From NCBI GenBank assembly GCA_009726095.1, contig WLMZ01000004.1:1-64000 (forward strand): a DNA stretch of 64,000 nucleotides, written 5' to 3'. Below the pieces are notes generated by a model. It did not search any database, was not told the origin of the DNA, and saw only the letters and a program-made list of their open reading frames with translations. The position numbers were made by a program, and so were the translations under genes. The DNA comes from Actinomycetota bacterium. Lineage in GTDB: Bacteria > Actinomycetota > Acidimicrobiia > Acidimicrobiales > Ilumatobacteraceae. This document shows, piece after piece, positions 9,775-18,853 of this stretch (positions are counted from its first letter, which is position 1; every line of letters starts with the position of its first letter).

Positions 9775-11337
9775 ATGCAGCAACGCTGGTATCTCGCGAT
9801 CGATCTCGGAACCGGCGGTGCAAAGGTGGCCGTCGTCGCCGGCGATGGGCAGGTGCTGGCCGGGGCGTTCCGATCGATCGACACCACGCACAGCGCCGAC
9901 GGCGGGGCCGAGCAGGACCCCGAACAGTGGTGGCAGGCGATCACCGATGCGGCGCGCGAGGTCATGCTCGCCGCTGCCCAGGGCACCGACTGCGCCGGCA
10001 TCGGAATCACCGGCCAGTGGGGTTCCACCGTTGCCGTCGACAGCGGCGGGCGCGCCCTTGCACCATGCTTGCTGTGGAGCGACCGGCGCGGCGGACCGTG
10101 GTCGCAACAGCTGGTGGGCGGCGCCGTGCGAGTGGCCGGATACGGGCCGACCCGGATCGCCCGTTGGCTCCGGCTCGCCGGCGGCGCACCCAGCCCCGCC
10201 GGCGCCGACCCCACCGGGCACGCCCAGTTCCTGCAGCGCCGCCGTCCCGACATCTACGCCGCCGCACACGCCTTGATCGAGCCGATGGACTATGTGGGAG
10301 CTCGGCTCACCGGGCGCATTGCCGCCACACCCGCATCGATGGTGCTGTCCTGGCTCACCGACAACCGCCCCGACGCACCTGTTGCCTATCACGCCACACT
10401 CACGAGATTGGCCGGGCGGGACACCACCAAGCTGGCCGAGTTGGTCCCCACGGGCAGTGTGCTGGGGACGCTGCAACCGTCGGTGGCAGAACTGATCGGG
10501 TTGAACCCAGCCACACCGGTGGTCTGCGGTGCACCCGATCTCCACACCGCCGCCATCGGCGCAGGGGCGGTCGCCGATTTTGCCGGGCACATCGCCATCT
10601 CCACCACTGCGTGGGTGTCGGCCCCCGTGCCGTTCAAGAAGACCGATGTGACCAGACAGATGGCATCGATTCCCGGGGTGCGCTCGGGCTCGTACCTCAT
10701 CGCCAACAACCACGAGACGGGCGGGGCCGCGCTGCGCTGGCTACGCGAATCCATCATCGGCGGGCCCGACTCCGAGATCGACTACGACCAACTCACCGCG
10801 CTGGCTGCGACGGTGCCGGCGGGCAGCGGTGGGGTGATCTTCTGCCCCTGGCTCAACGGCGAGCGCTCCCCCGTCGAGGACCACAACCTGCGCGCCAGCT
10901 TCCTCAACGTGTCGCTGTCCACCACCCGCGCCCACCTCATCCGCGCCGTGCTCGAGGGCGTTGCCTACAACGCTCGCTGGCTGCTGGAGGCCACCGAGAA
11001 GTTCGCCGGCCGACCGCTTGACGGCCTGCGACTGCTTGGTGGCGGCGCCCAATCCGATCTGTGGTGCCAGATCCATGCCGATGTCATCGGCCGGCCCATC
11101 CATCAGGTTGCCGACCCCATCAACGTGAACGTGCGCGGTGCAGCGTGGTTCGCCGCCCTGCATCTCGGCCATGTCACGCTCGACGAGATCAGCCGGCTCA
11201 CGCCCACGGCACGGGTCTTCCAGCCCGATCCCACAGCATCGTCCGCGCACAGCGGTCTCTATGCAGAGTTCACCCGCCTTGCCGCGTCGCAGCGCTCGAT
11301 GTACAAACGGCTCAACGGGTCACAGCACCATTCGTAG
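9775..11337 (+). CDS. FGGY-family carbohydrate kinase (xylulokinase-like)
   Basis: MQQRWYLAIDLGTGGAKVAVV, GITGQWGSTVAVD, LLWSDRRGG, RLLGGGAQSDLWCQIHADVIGRPI. Confidence 0.9.
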   Translation: MQQRWYLAIDLGTGGAKVAVVAGDGQVLAGAFRSIDTTHSADGGAEQDPEQWWQAITDAAREVMLAAAQGTDCAGIGITGQWGSTVAVDSGGRALAPCLLWSDRRGGPWSQQLVGGAVRVAGYGPTRIARWLRLAGGAPSPAGADPTGHAQFLQRRRPDIYAAAHALIEPMDYVGARLTGRIAATPASMVLSWLTDNRPDAPVAYHATLTRLAGRDTTKLAELVPTGSVLGTLQPSVAELIGLNPATPVVCGAPDLHTAAIGAGAVADFAGHIAISTTAWVSAPVPFKKTDVTRQMASIPGVRSGSYLIANNHETGGAALRWLRESIIGGPDSEIDYDQLTALAATVPAGSGGVIFCPWLNGERSPVEDHNLRASFLNVSLSTTRAHLIRAVLEGVAYNARWLLEATEKFAGRPLDGLRLLGGGAQSDLWCQIHADVIGRPIHQVADPINVNVRGAAWFAALHLGHVTLDEISRLTPTARVFQPDPTASSAHSGLYAEFTRLAASQRSMYKRLNGSQHHS

Positions 11338-11418
11338 TGGGGCGCTATAGGAAGATTTGGATGACGCCCAGACGGTGCTGACGGTCGTTGAGAACCATTG
11401 CCCATTACCGTTGCGGAG

Positions 11419-12714
11419 ATGAGCAGCCTTCTGCACCGGTGGAGCCGCGAGCGACGCCGTGCCCGCCTGAGCGCCAGGCGCACCAAGGTGCGCAGCCCGT
11501 TCCAGAAGCAGATGCACGATCTCTGGGTGGTTGCGAAGTCGTTGGTTGCGGTCTTCGTGGTGTGGAACCTCGTCTCCTTCGTTCGCTATGTGGCCCATGA
11601 CAACGGCGACACCACGTCGCAGCGCATGGCCACCTGGGGTCGAAATCACTACATGGGCAGCTTCATCGACTGGATGGAAACGCGTGTGTACAGCACGCCG
11701 CCGTCGAAGGACCCGGCAAAGAACCTCGCTCTGACAGCTCCGACGCTCGCGCCGGACCCCACCACCACCACGGCCCCCGCAGGACAGAAGCCGAACACCC
11801 CCGCCGGCCCTGCACCCACCACCACGCTCGCTCCGGTGGCCGCCATCGGTCCGGCCCCGGTGGCACCCGAACCCATCGCGCCACAGATCAGTCCCGCCCT
11901 TGCCGGCGAGGGCCAGTGGACACCCATCGCCCGCGCCGCCGGGCACGACACCATCTGGGCCACCAGCGTTCGGCCGCTCGCCGAGGCAGGTGGCGTGGTT
12001 GCCACCGTGGTGGAGATCGATCAGACCGACCTGCGCACCGGGTTGTTCAACGGAGCCGAAGAACCTGGTGGCACCTGGAAGCGCGCGAACCGCGTGCCCG
12101 GCGAACTGCAGCCAGCGCTGCTGGCGGCGATGAACGGCGGCTTCCGTTTCGAACACATCAAGGGTGGCTACAAGACCGAGGGCATCGAGGTGAAGCCGCT
12201 CAAGCAGGGTGATGCCACGCTGGCGGTCGGCACCGACGGCCACGTCGCCCTCGGCGAGTTCGGACGCGACATCAACGACGACGGTTCCTGGATCAGCTTC
12301 CGTCAGAACCTGATCCTCATCGTCGATAACGCCAAGTCGCAGGTGCAGAAGGGCGTCAACGAAGGTGTGTGGTGGGGCGCGGACTATGGCAACGCCGTGT
12401 ATGTGCCCCGTTCAGCCGCCTGCGAGATGCGCGACGGCCGCCTGGCCTATGCCTTGGTGGGCAAGGTCAATGCGACACAACTCGCCCAGTCGCTGATCAA
12501 CATCGGCTGTGTCAAGGCGATGCAGCTCGACATCAACGGAACCTGGCCAGTGTTCTTCACCTTCGGCCCCGACGCCGCCGGCAACCTCACAGGGCACTTC
12601 GTGGACAAGCGCATGGGCGGCAACCCGTCGCGCTATCTCACGGGCTCCACCAAGGAGTTCTTCGCGTTCTTCGACGCCACTTTGGTGCCCTCGCCGAGCG
12701 TGCTCGACAACTGA
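11419..12714 (+). CDS. membrane-anchored phosphodiester glycosidase (NAGPA/DUF2233-like) domain protein
   Basis: N-terminal TM, Pro/Thr-rich linker, then NGGFRFEHIKGGYKTEGI...ALGEFGRD...AMQLDINGTWPVFFTF typical of the NAGPA fold. Confidence 0.75.
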   Translation: MSSLLHRWSRERRRARLSARRTKVRSPFQKQMHDLWVVAKSLVAVFVVWNLVSFVRYVAHDNGDTTSQRMATWGRNHYMGSFIDWMETRVYSTPPSKDPAKNLALTAPTLAPDPTTTTAPAGQKPNTPAGPAPTTTLAPVAAIGPAPVAPEPIAPQISPALAGEGQWTPIARAAGHDTIWATSVRPLAEAGGVVATVVEIDQTDLRTGLFNGAEEPGGTWKRANRVPGELQPALLAAMNGGFRFEHIKGGYKTEGIEVKPLKQGDATLAVGTDGHVALGEFGRDINDDGSWISFRQNLILIVDNAKSQVQKGVNEGVWWGADYGNAVYVPRSAACEMRDGRLAYALVGKVNATQLAQSLINIGCVKAMQLDINGTWPVFFTFGPDAAGNLTGHFVDKRMGGNPSRYLTGSTKEFFAFFDATLVPSPSVLDN

Positions 12715-12752
12715 GCCGCTGGCTCGACCCGAGCTGCAACCCGGGCTCCCGA

Positions 12753-12773
12753 TATCTGACGGCGCGTCAGATA
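12753..12773. promoter_or_regulatory. perfect inverted repeat TATCTGACG-GCG-CGTCAGATA, candidate TetR-type operator
   Basis: 9-bp perfect arms with 3-nt spacer, ending 10 nt before the P450 ATG. Confidence 0.7.
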
Positions 12774-12783
12774 CCATCGGCCC

Positions 12784-13962
12784 ATGAGCACCAGAACTGT
12801 CGACCTTCTCGATGGCGACTTCTACATCAACGATCCCTACCCCACGTATGCGTGGATGCGCGATTCTGCGCCTGCCTATTGGGATTCCATCAACGAGCTG
12901 TGGGGAATCTCGCGCTACGACGACATCGTCGAGATCGAACGACGCAAGGACATCTTCATCAACAGCGACACGGTGAAGGGCGGATACCGCCCCAACCTGC
13001 CCGCCGATCAGGCCATCATCGGGCTCGACGATCCGCTGCACACCCTGCGTCGCAATCTGGTGTCACGCCACTTCACGCGCAAGGCCGTCACTGACAAAGA
13101 GACCGCCATCCGAACCGTGGTCACCGGGTTGCTGGATGCTGCGCTGGCCAGCCAGCACGTGGATGTCATCGCCGATCTCGCCTCGCCACTGCCAGCGCTG
13201 ATGATCGGACGCCTGTTGGGATTCGACGACGCCGACTGGCCGAAGCTGCGCGACTGGTCCGAGCGCACCATTGCCCTGGGCGGCGGGCCACGCTTCTTCA
13301 ACGACGACGGCATGAACGCAGCAATCGAGTTCGCCGTCGCAGCTTCCGAGCTGTACCAGCAGAAGCAGGCGTGCCCCATGGACGACCTGATGAGCATGTA
13401 CACCACTGCGTCCATCCCCGGGCATGCGTTCGGGCTTGACGAAGCGGTGTCCGACGCGCTGCTGCTGCTCGACGGCGGCGCCGAGACCACGCGTACCGTG
13501 ATTGGGCGCACGTTGTTGAATTTGCACGCACATCCCGAGCAGTGGGCACGGTTGAAGAACGGTGCCGATCTCACCGTGGCCGTCGAGGAGTTCATCCGCT
13601 ACGTCACCCCTATCCACAACATGTGCCGCGTCGCCAACGCTGACTACGACCTGCACGGCACGGTCATCCCCGCCGGCAACCAGGTGGTGCTCATGTACTC
13701 GTCGGCCAATCGGGACACCGCGCATTTCGCCGACCCCGAAGTCTTCGACGTCACACGTACGCCGAACCACCACATCGCGTTCGGCTTCGGCACTCACTTC
13801 TGCCTTGGCGCAGCGCTCGCACGTCTGGAGATCCGCACGTTCTTCGAGGAGTTCGTGCGGCGTGTCGATTCGTTCAGCATCGTCGAGGGTTCTGTCGAGG
13901 AGCTGCCCAACGCCTTCGTCTACGGCCTGAATGCCGCCCGCATCGAATTGGTCGGGGCCTGA
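12784..13962 (+). CDS. cytochrome P450
   Basis: 392 aa; LLLDGGAETTRT I-helix and FGFGTHFCLGAALARLE heme-binding motif. Confidence 0.95.
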   Translation: MSTRTVDLLDGDFYINDPYPTYAWMRDSAPAYWDSINELWGISRYDDIVEIERRKDIFINSDTVKGGYRPNLPADQAIIGLDDPLHTLRRNLVSRHFTRKAVTDKETAIRTVVTGLLDAALASQHVDVIADLASPLPALMIGRLLGFDDADWPKLRDWSERTIALGGGPRFFNDDGMNAAIEFAVAASELYQQKQACPMDDLMSMYTTASIPGHAFGLDEAVSDALLLLDGGAETTRTVIGRTLLNLHAHPEQWARLKNGADLTVAVEEFIRYVTPIHNMCRVANADYDLHGTVIPAGNQVVLMYSSANRDTAHFADPEVFDVTRTPNHHIAFGFGTHFCLGAALARLEIRTFFEEFVRRVDSFSIVEGSVEELPNAFVYGLNAARIELVGA

Positions 13963-13964
13963 CC

Positions 13965-14738
13965 ATGGGCACCGTCGCGATCACCGGATCGGCGGGCGGT
14001 ATCGGTGCTGCCACCCGTTCCCTGCTCGAGACGAACGGTCACCGCGTCATCGGCGTCGATGTACGCAACGCCGAGGTCATCGCCGACCTGTCCACGCCTC
14101 AGGGTCGCGCCACGATGGTGCACGACGTCGGCGTGGAGTGCGATGGAATACTCGATGGTCTGGTCGCTGCTGCCGGCATCAGCTCGAACGGCTCGAACGA
14201 GCAGCTCGTGGTCTCCATCAACTACTTCGGCGCGGTGGCCGCGCTCGATGGGCTCCGGCCGATGCTTGCCCGAGGCACCAACCCGAGCGCCGTGGCGATC
14301 AGCTCGAACAGCACAACGGCGCAGATGGGCATCCCCCTGGCAACCGTCGAGGCCTGTCTGGCCGACGACGAGGACGCCGCCCGCGCCACCGCTGCCGGTT
14401 CGCCGATGGGCGGTTACCCTGCGTCGAAGCTCGCTCTGGCGCACTGGGTTCGAACCCACGCTGTGGGCCCCGACTGGATCGGGTCTGGTATCCGCCTCAA
14501 CGCCATCGCCCCTGGTCTCATCGAGACACCGATGACCGAGGGTGGTATCGACTTCGTGCTCGCCCTCGGCGACATCTACCCGGTGCCCATCCAGCGGCCC
14601 GGTCAGGCCGCCGAGGTCGCTGCGCTCCTCAGTTATCTGCTGTCGCCACTGGCCGGGTTCTTCGTCGGCAGCTTCATCGTGATGGACGGCGGCACCGATG
14701 CTGCACTGCGTGCAACCGACTGGCCGGCTGCACGATGA
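13965..14738 (+). CDS. SDR family oxidoreductase
   Basis: MGTVAITGSAGGIGAATRSLLE ... YPASKLAL ... LNAIAPGLIETPM. Confidence 0.9.
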   Translation: MGTVAITGSAGGIGAATRSLLETNGHRVIGVDVRNAEVIADLSTPQGRATMVHDVGVECDGILDGLVAAAGISSNGSNEQLVVSINYFGAVAALDGLRPMLARGTNPSAVAISSNSTTAQMGIPLATVEACLADDEDAARATAAGSPMGGYPASKLALAHWVRTHAVGPDWIGSGIRLNAIAPGLIETPMTEGGIDFVLALGDIYPVPIQRPGQAAEVAALLSYLLSPLAGFFVGSFIVMDGGTDAALRATDWPAAR

Positions 14739-15802
14739 CGACCGCGGCAACGCCTTCAACGATGCTCGCGTACCGCCTGCTCGAGTGGCAACAGCCGCCC
14801 CAGCTGGTCGAGGTCGACGTGCCACGTATCGGCCCGGGCGAGGTGCTCGTCAAGGTGGCCGGCAACGGGCTGTGCCACAGCGACCTCACGATGATGGCCA
14901 TCCCCGGATCGATCGGTGAGATGATCGGCTGGCACATGCCGTTCACGCTCGGGCACGAGGTCGGCGGCTGGATTGAGTCCATCGGCGCCGACGTCACCGG
15001 CTTCGATGTCGGCCAGGCCGTGGCGCTGGTGTCACCGAGCTCGTGTGGCACCTGTGGGCTGTGCCTGCGCGGCCGCGACAGCGCCTGCCCACATGGTCTT
15101 GCCGGACGCGGGTACGGACGCGACGGAGGCCTGGCCCAGTTCGTTGCAGCGCGCGCGCCACGCGATGTCGTGCCCATCGGCTCGCTCGACCCGCGCCATG
15201 CCGCACCCCTCACCGACGCCGGCGCCACCTCGTATCACGCCGTGCGTAAGGTCCTGCACAAGCTCACGCCGGGCAGCACGGCCGTGGTCATCGGTGCCGG
15301 TGGCCTCGGCGCCTTCGCCGTGCAGATCCTGCGTGCGCTCAGCCCCGCCACGGTGATTGCCATCGACAACAACCCCGCACGGCTCGGCTACGCAACCGAG
15401 CTCGGCGCGCACCACACCGCCACGGGTGTCGATCCGCAGACCGCAGGCCAGGTACGTCGTCTCACCAACGGCGAGGGAGCCACCGCGGTGCTCGACTTCG
15501 TCGGCATCGACGCCACCATCGAGATGGGTGTGGGCGCCGTGCAGCCATACGGCACCTACGCCGTGATCGGCTCGAATGGCGGCACGTTCAAGCGGCCGTG
15601 GTACGGGGGCCTGCCGCGCGACGGCGAGGTCATCAACTTCCAGGGCTCCAGCGTCTCCGATGCGCACGAGGTCGTACGCCTGGCCGAGCAGGGCCTCATC
15701 CGCAGCGACGCCGACCTGTTCACCCTCGACAACGTCGCCGAGGCCTACGACGCCCTGCACAACGGACGCCTCCGCGGTCGCGCCGTAGTGACCCCGTGGT
15801 GA
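14735..15802 (+). CDS. zinc-dependent alcohol dehydrogenase (MDR)
   Basis: ATGA overlap; GNGLCHSDLTM, GHEVGGWIESIG, CGTCGLCLRGRDSAC, VIGAGGLGAFAVQIL. Confidence 0.9.
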   Translation: MTTAATPSTMLAYRLLEWQQPPQLVEVDVPRIGPGEVLVKVAGNGLCHSDLTMMAIPGSIGEMIGWHMPFTLGHEVGGWIESIGADVTGFDVGQAVALVSPSSCGTCGLCLRGRDSACPHGLAGRGYGRDGGLAQFVAARAPRDVVPIGSLDPRHAAPLTDAGATSYHAVRKVLHKLTPGSTAVVIGAGGLGAFAVQILRALSPATVIAIDNNPARLGYATELGAHHTATGVDPQTAGQVRRLTNGEGATAVLDFVGIDATIEMGVGAVQPYGTYAVIGSNGGTFKRPWYGGLPRDGEVINFQGSSVSDAHEVVRLAEQGLIRSDADLFTLDNVAEAYDALHNGRLRGRAVVTPW

Positions 15803-15821
15803 CCCCAGTGGTGACCCCAGG

Positions 15822-16772
15822 GTGACCGACACCGCACCGAACAAGCCGGCGGTCGAGCCGGCCACCATGGGCATCCGCCTGGCGCTGTTGCTGATGGTCA
15901 CCTTCTTCGGTGGCAGCATGCCCGCCTACAAGCTTGCCGGTGACAGTTTCGGCCCGGCTACCGCCAACCTCGGGCGCTTCGTGATCGCGGCGAGCGTGCT
16001 GGTGATCGTGGCCCGCAGACGGCTGCCCTCGGCACGCGGCCACGGCCGCAAGCTGATCCTGATCGGCATGTTCGGTATCGGCCTGATGGCGGTGTTCCTG
16101 GGCGTCGGGGTGGACAAGGGTTCGGCCACGATCAGCTCGATCATCGTCGGCCTTGAACCCATCGGGGTGGCGCTGGCCGGCGCGCTCATCGTCGGCGACA
16201 AACCCTCGCGACGGTCACTGCTGGCGCTGGCCTTCGGCATCCTCGGGGTCATCGCCGCGTCGGGCATCGTCACCGAGGGCAGCCATGGCGCAGCGATCCT
16301 GCCGATGCTGTTGTTGGTCGGCACGGTCGTGACGTTCTCCGTCTACACAGCCTTCGTCCGCCGTGCCGGCCAGGGCGTCGACCCGCTCGCCGTTGCCGCC
16401 ATGACACAGGTTGGAGCGTTGTTCTTCGTGATCCCGGCGTGCCTGCTCGACCTGTTCGGCAAGGGCATGGTGCGTTCCTCCGGGGTGCACCCCAAGGCGG
16501 TGTGGGCTGTGGTCTTCCTCGGCGTGGGGTCGGCGGTTGGCTACCTGCTGTTGTGCTCGGTGCTGGCCAACCAGCCGTCCAACCGCGTGGCGGTCTCGAT
16601 GTTCCTCACCCCTTTGCTGGGCGTGATGTTCTCGTGGCTCGTCGTCGGCGAGCACCTGCACCTGCGCCACGCATACGGCGGCGCGTTGGTGCTGCTGGCC
16701 ATCTGGATCAGCGAGGGCGGCAAGCAGGCAACCCAGATCGAGCTGGTCATCGCTGAGTCACCCCCGGTGTGA
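15822..16772 (+). CDS. EamA/DMT family transporter
   Basis: 316 aa, about 10 TM segments in two repeats; GTG start within the GTGACCCC repeat tract. Confidence 0.8.
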   Translation: MTDTAPNKPAVEPATMGIRLALLLMVTFFGGSMPAYKLAGDSFGPATANLGRFVIAASVLVIVARRRLPSARGHGRKLILIGMFGIGLMAVFLGVGVDKGSATISSIIVGLEPIGVALAGALIVGDKPSRRSLLALAFGILGVIAASGIVTEGSHGAAILPMLLLVGTVVTFSVYTAFVRRAGQGVDPLAVAAMTQVGALFFVIPACLLDLFGKGMVRSSGVHPKAVWAVVFLGVGSAVGYLLLCSVLANQPSNRVAVSMFLTPLLGVMFSWLVVGEHLHLRHAYGGALVLLAIWISEGGKQATQIELVIAESPPV

Positions 16773-16875
16773 CCACATCGCGCAATGGGTCTGGTTGAAG
16801 TGACCAATGGCCCTACTGCCACCCCGGTCAGAAGACCATCCTTGGGCCATTGAGCCACACCAAGGACGGCCGGGC

Positions 16876-18030
16876 ATGAGCGAAGCAGAAACTGTCGCAA
16901 GCGACACCGAGACCACCGATGCGCCGCAAGACGCTGTTGTCACGTCGTCACGACCACGACGCGATCCGGTCGGATGGACGATGTGGAGCATTGCCGCATT
17001 GCTCGGCATCGGGGCCCTGCTGATGGCCTCCATCGCCCTCGGCCGCAGCAACAACGGCACGTCGGCCGGCGCCACCGGCACGGGCGGGGCGGTAGCCACG
17101 ACCACGCCTGCGGCAAGCGCCGACGCAACGATCGATTTCAATGCCAAGCCGGGCGCTGAGTGGAAGCCCTACGACCCCACCCTGCAGCCCGCACCCGGCG
17201 GCACCGAGCACAAGATCGAGATGCACGCGATCGAGAAGGTGATCGAGGTCGCCCCCGGCGTGACCCAGGAGATGTGGACCTTCAACGGCATCGTGCCGGG
17301 CACCACACTGCGCGGCAAGGTCGGCGACCTGTTCACGATCACGCTCATCAACGACGGCAAGATCGAGCACTCCATCGATTTCCACGCCAGCAAGGTGGCG
17401 TGGAACGTGGAGATGCGCTCGATCAAGCCCGGCGAATCGTTGGTCTACCAGTTCAAGGCCAAGTTCGCCGGGGCGTTCATGTACCACTGCGGTACCGCTC
17501 CGGCCCTTCACCACATCGGCAACGGCATGTACGGCGCGATCATCATCGACCCACCCGTGTTGGCCCCCGTGGACCATGAGTACCTGTTGGTGCAGTCCGA
17601 GCTCTACACCGGCCCCGAGGGCAAGCCGGCAGACCTGACCAAGATGATGGCCCAGCAGGCAGACGCTGTGGTCTTCAACGGCTACGTGAGCCAGTACAAG
17701 TTCAGCCCGATCCGGGTTGAACCCAACGAGCGGGTCCGGGTGTGGGTGGTCGATGCCGGCCCGTCCGAGAACTCGTCGTTCCATATCGTCGGCACCATCT
17801 TCGACACGGTGTTCAAGGAGGGCAGCTACGCATTGCAGCCCGATGCCCGTCAGGGCGGTTCGCAGGCGCTCGACCTGCAACCGGCTCAGGGAGGGTTTGT
17901 CGAGTTCACCTTCGATGCAGCGGGCCTGTATCCCATCGTGACGCACAAGTTCGCCAACGTGGGCAAGGGTGCCCTCGGGCTGTTCCAGGCCGGCGAGGTT
18001 GCCACCACCGCAACGGTGGCTGGTCACTGA
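16876..18030 (+). CDS. membrane-anchored copper nitrite reductase-like multicopper oxidase
   Basis: N-terminal TM; IEHSIDFHA, FMYHCGTAPALHHIGNGMYGAIII, SSFHIVG, IVTHKF align with NirK-type cupredoxin motifs. Confidence 0.75.
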   Translation: MSEAETVASDTETTDAPQDAVVTSSRPRRDPVGWTMWSIAALLGIGALLMASIALGRSNNGTSAGATGTGGAVATTTPAASADATIDFNAKPGAEWKPYDPTLQPAPGGTEHKIEMHAIEKVIEVAPGVTQEMWTFNGIVPGTTLRGKVGDLFTITLINDGKIEHSIDFHASKVAWNVEMRSIKPGESLVYQFKAKFAGAFMYHCGTAPALHHIGNGMYGAIIIDPPVLAPVDHEYLLVQSELYTGPEGKPADLTKMMAQQADAVVFNGYVSQYKFSPIRVEPNERVRVWVVDAGPSENSSFHIVGTIFDTVFKEGSYALQPDARQGGSQALDLQPAQGGFVEFTFDAAGLYPIVTHKFANVGKGALGLFQAGEVATTATVAGH

Positions 18031-18046
18031 CCAACGACACCGTTGC
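18010..18046. terminator. hairpin at convergent gene ends, candidate bidirectional terminator
   Basis: GCAACGGTG (18010-18018) pairs with CACCGTTGC (18038-18046); inner TGGTCA-C-TGACCA; spans the stop codon; no clear U-tract. Confidence 0.45.
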
Positions 18047-18059
18047 GGTACAGCGTGGT

Positions 18060-18755
18060 TCACCCGGCGACACAGATCCCAGCCAGACGATCCATCTCGA
18101 CATGCTGGGCATCCATCTTCTGCACCTGCTCGTCCAGATGCGAGATCATCTGTGCTTCGGCTGCCGAGCCGTAGTTGGTGCCGAGATAGTTGTCGAAGTC
18201 GAGCCACAGGTTCTCCCACTGGGCAACCAGATCCACGCCGGCCGTCGATGCGGCCAAGCATGCATCCTTCACGGTCACGGCGTGGTCGAGGTTGGTCTTG
18301 GTCGATGCCAGCTCACCGTTCGCGGCTGTCAGGTCCGCAGCGGACGAACTGAGATCCTTGGTCAGCTGCGCTGACTTGGCGTTCGCCGTCACCAGATCAG
18401 CCTGAGACGCACTCAGACTGGAATTCGCCGTGGCCAGATCCTTGGTCAGCTGTGTGACCGAGGCTCGGGCGGTGTCGCGCTGATCAGCGATGCTGTTCTT
18501 GCCCGGCAGGCCGACAACGAATCCGATGCCGACACCGACCAGCAGTGCGATCACGCTGAACAGTGCAACCTTGCGCCATGGCGATGCGGGAGTTGCACCG
18601 GAAACAACGGTTCCGGAGGGACCGGACCGGCTGGGGGCGGGCGACGCGGCCGAGGGGGCGGCCGGCGGCTCACCGAGGAGGACCCCCCCGGATCCAGCGG
18701 CGCGGCTCCCGTTGGGTTCGGCTCGGTCAGCTGTGGTGGTTGGGAACTCAGTCAT
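18060..18755 (-). CDS. single-TM coiled-coil protein, hypothetical
   Basis: MTEFPTTTADRAEPNG..., TM KVALFSVIALLVGVGIGFVVG, heptad-rich QLTKDLATANSSLSASQADLVTANAKSAQLTKDL. Confidence 0.6.
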   Translation of the reverse strand: MTEFPTTTADRAEPNGSRAAGSGGVLLGEPPAAPSAASPAPSRSGPSGTVVSGATPASPWRKVALFSVIALLVGVGIGFVVGLPGKNSIADQRDTARASVTQLTKDLATANSSLSASQADLVTANAKSAQLTKDLSSSAADLTAANGELASTKTNLDHAVTVKDACLAASTAGVDLVAQWENLWLDFDNYLGTNYGSAAEAQMISHLDEQVQKMDAQHVEMDRLAGICVAG

Positions 18756-18853
18756 CGAGATCACCTCCGTTCGGCGCACGCTGCGCCTCTCTGCAGGGTG
18801 CGCCATGCAACTCGCTCCGGCCAGAGTCCAACGCCACATTCAGGCGGGTCAGG

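Noticed and set aside
8298-10253. 651-aa minus ORF extending the PLP enzyme beyond 9686
   Set aside because: Region upstream of MSSYPYADRY is a shadow of the FGGY kinase gene on the plus strand; ATG at 9686 used instead.
12784-13962. Idea that the two P450s (12784 and 61031) form one pathway cluster
   Set aside because: They are about 47 kb apart, on opposite strands and with different neighbours; similarity reflects family membership.
16843-16854. 12-mer TGGGCCATTGAG shared with 21869..21880
   Set aside because: Single 12-mer matches are expected by chance in 64 kb; not claimed as a shared operator.
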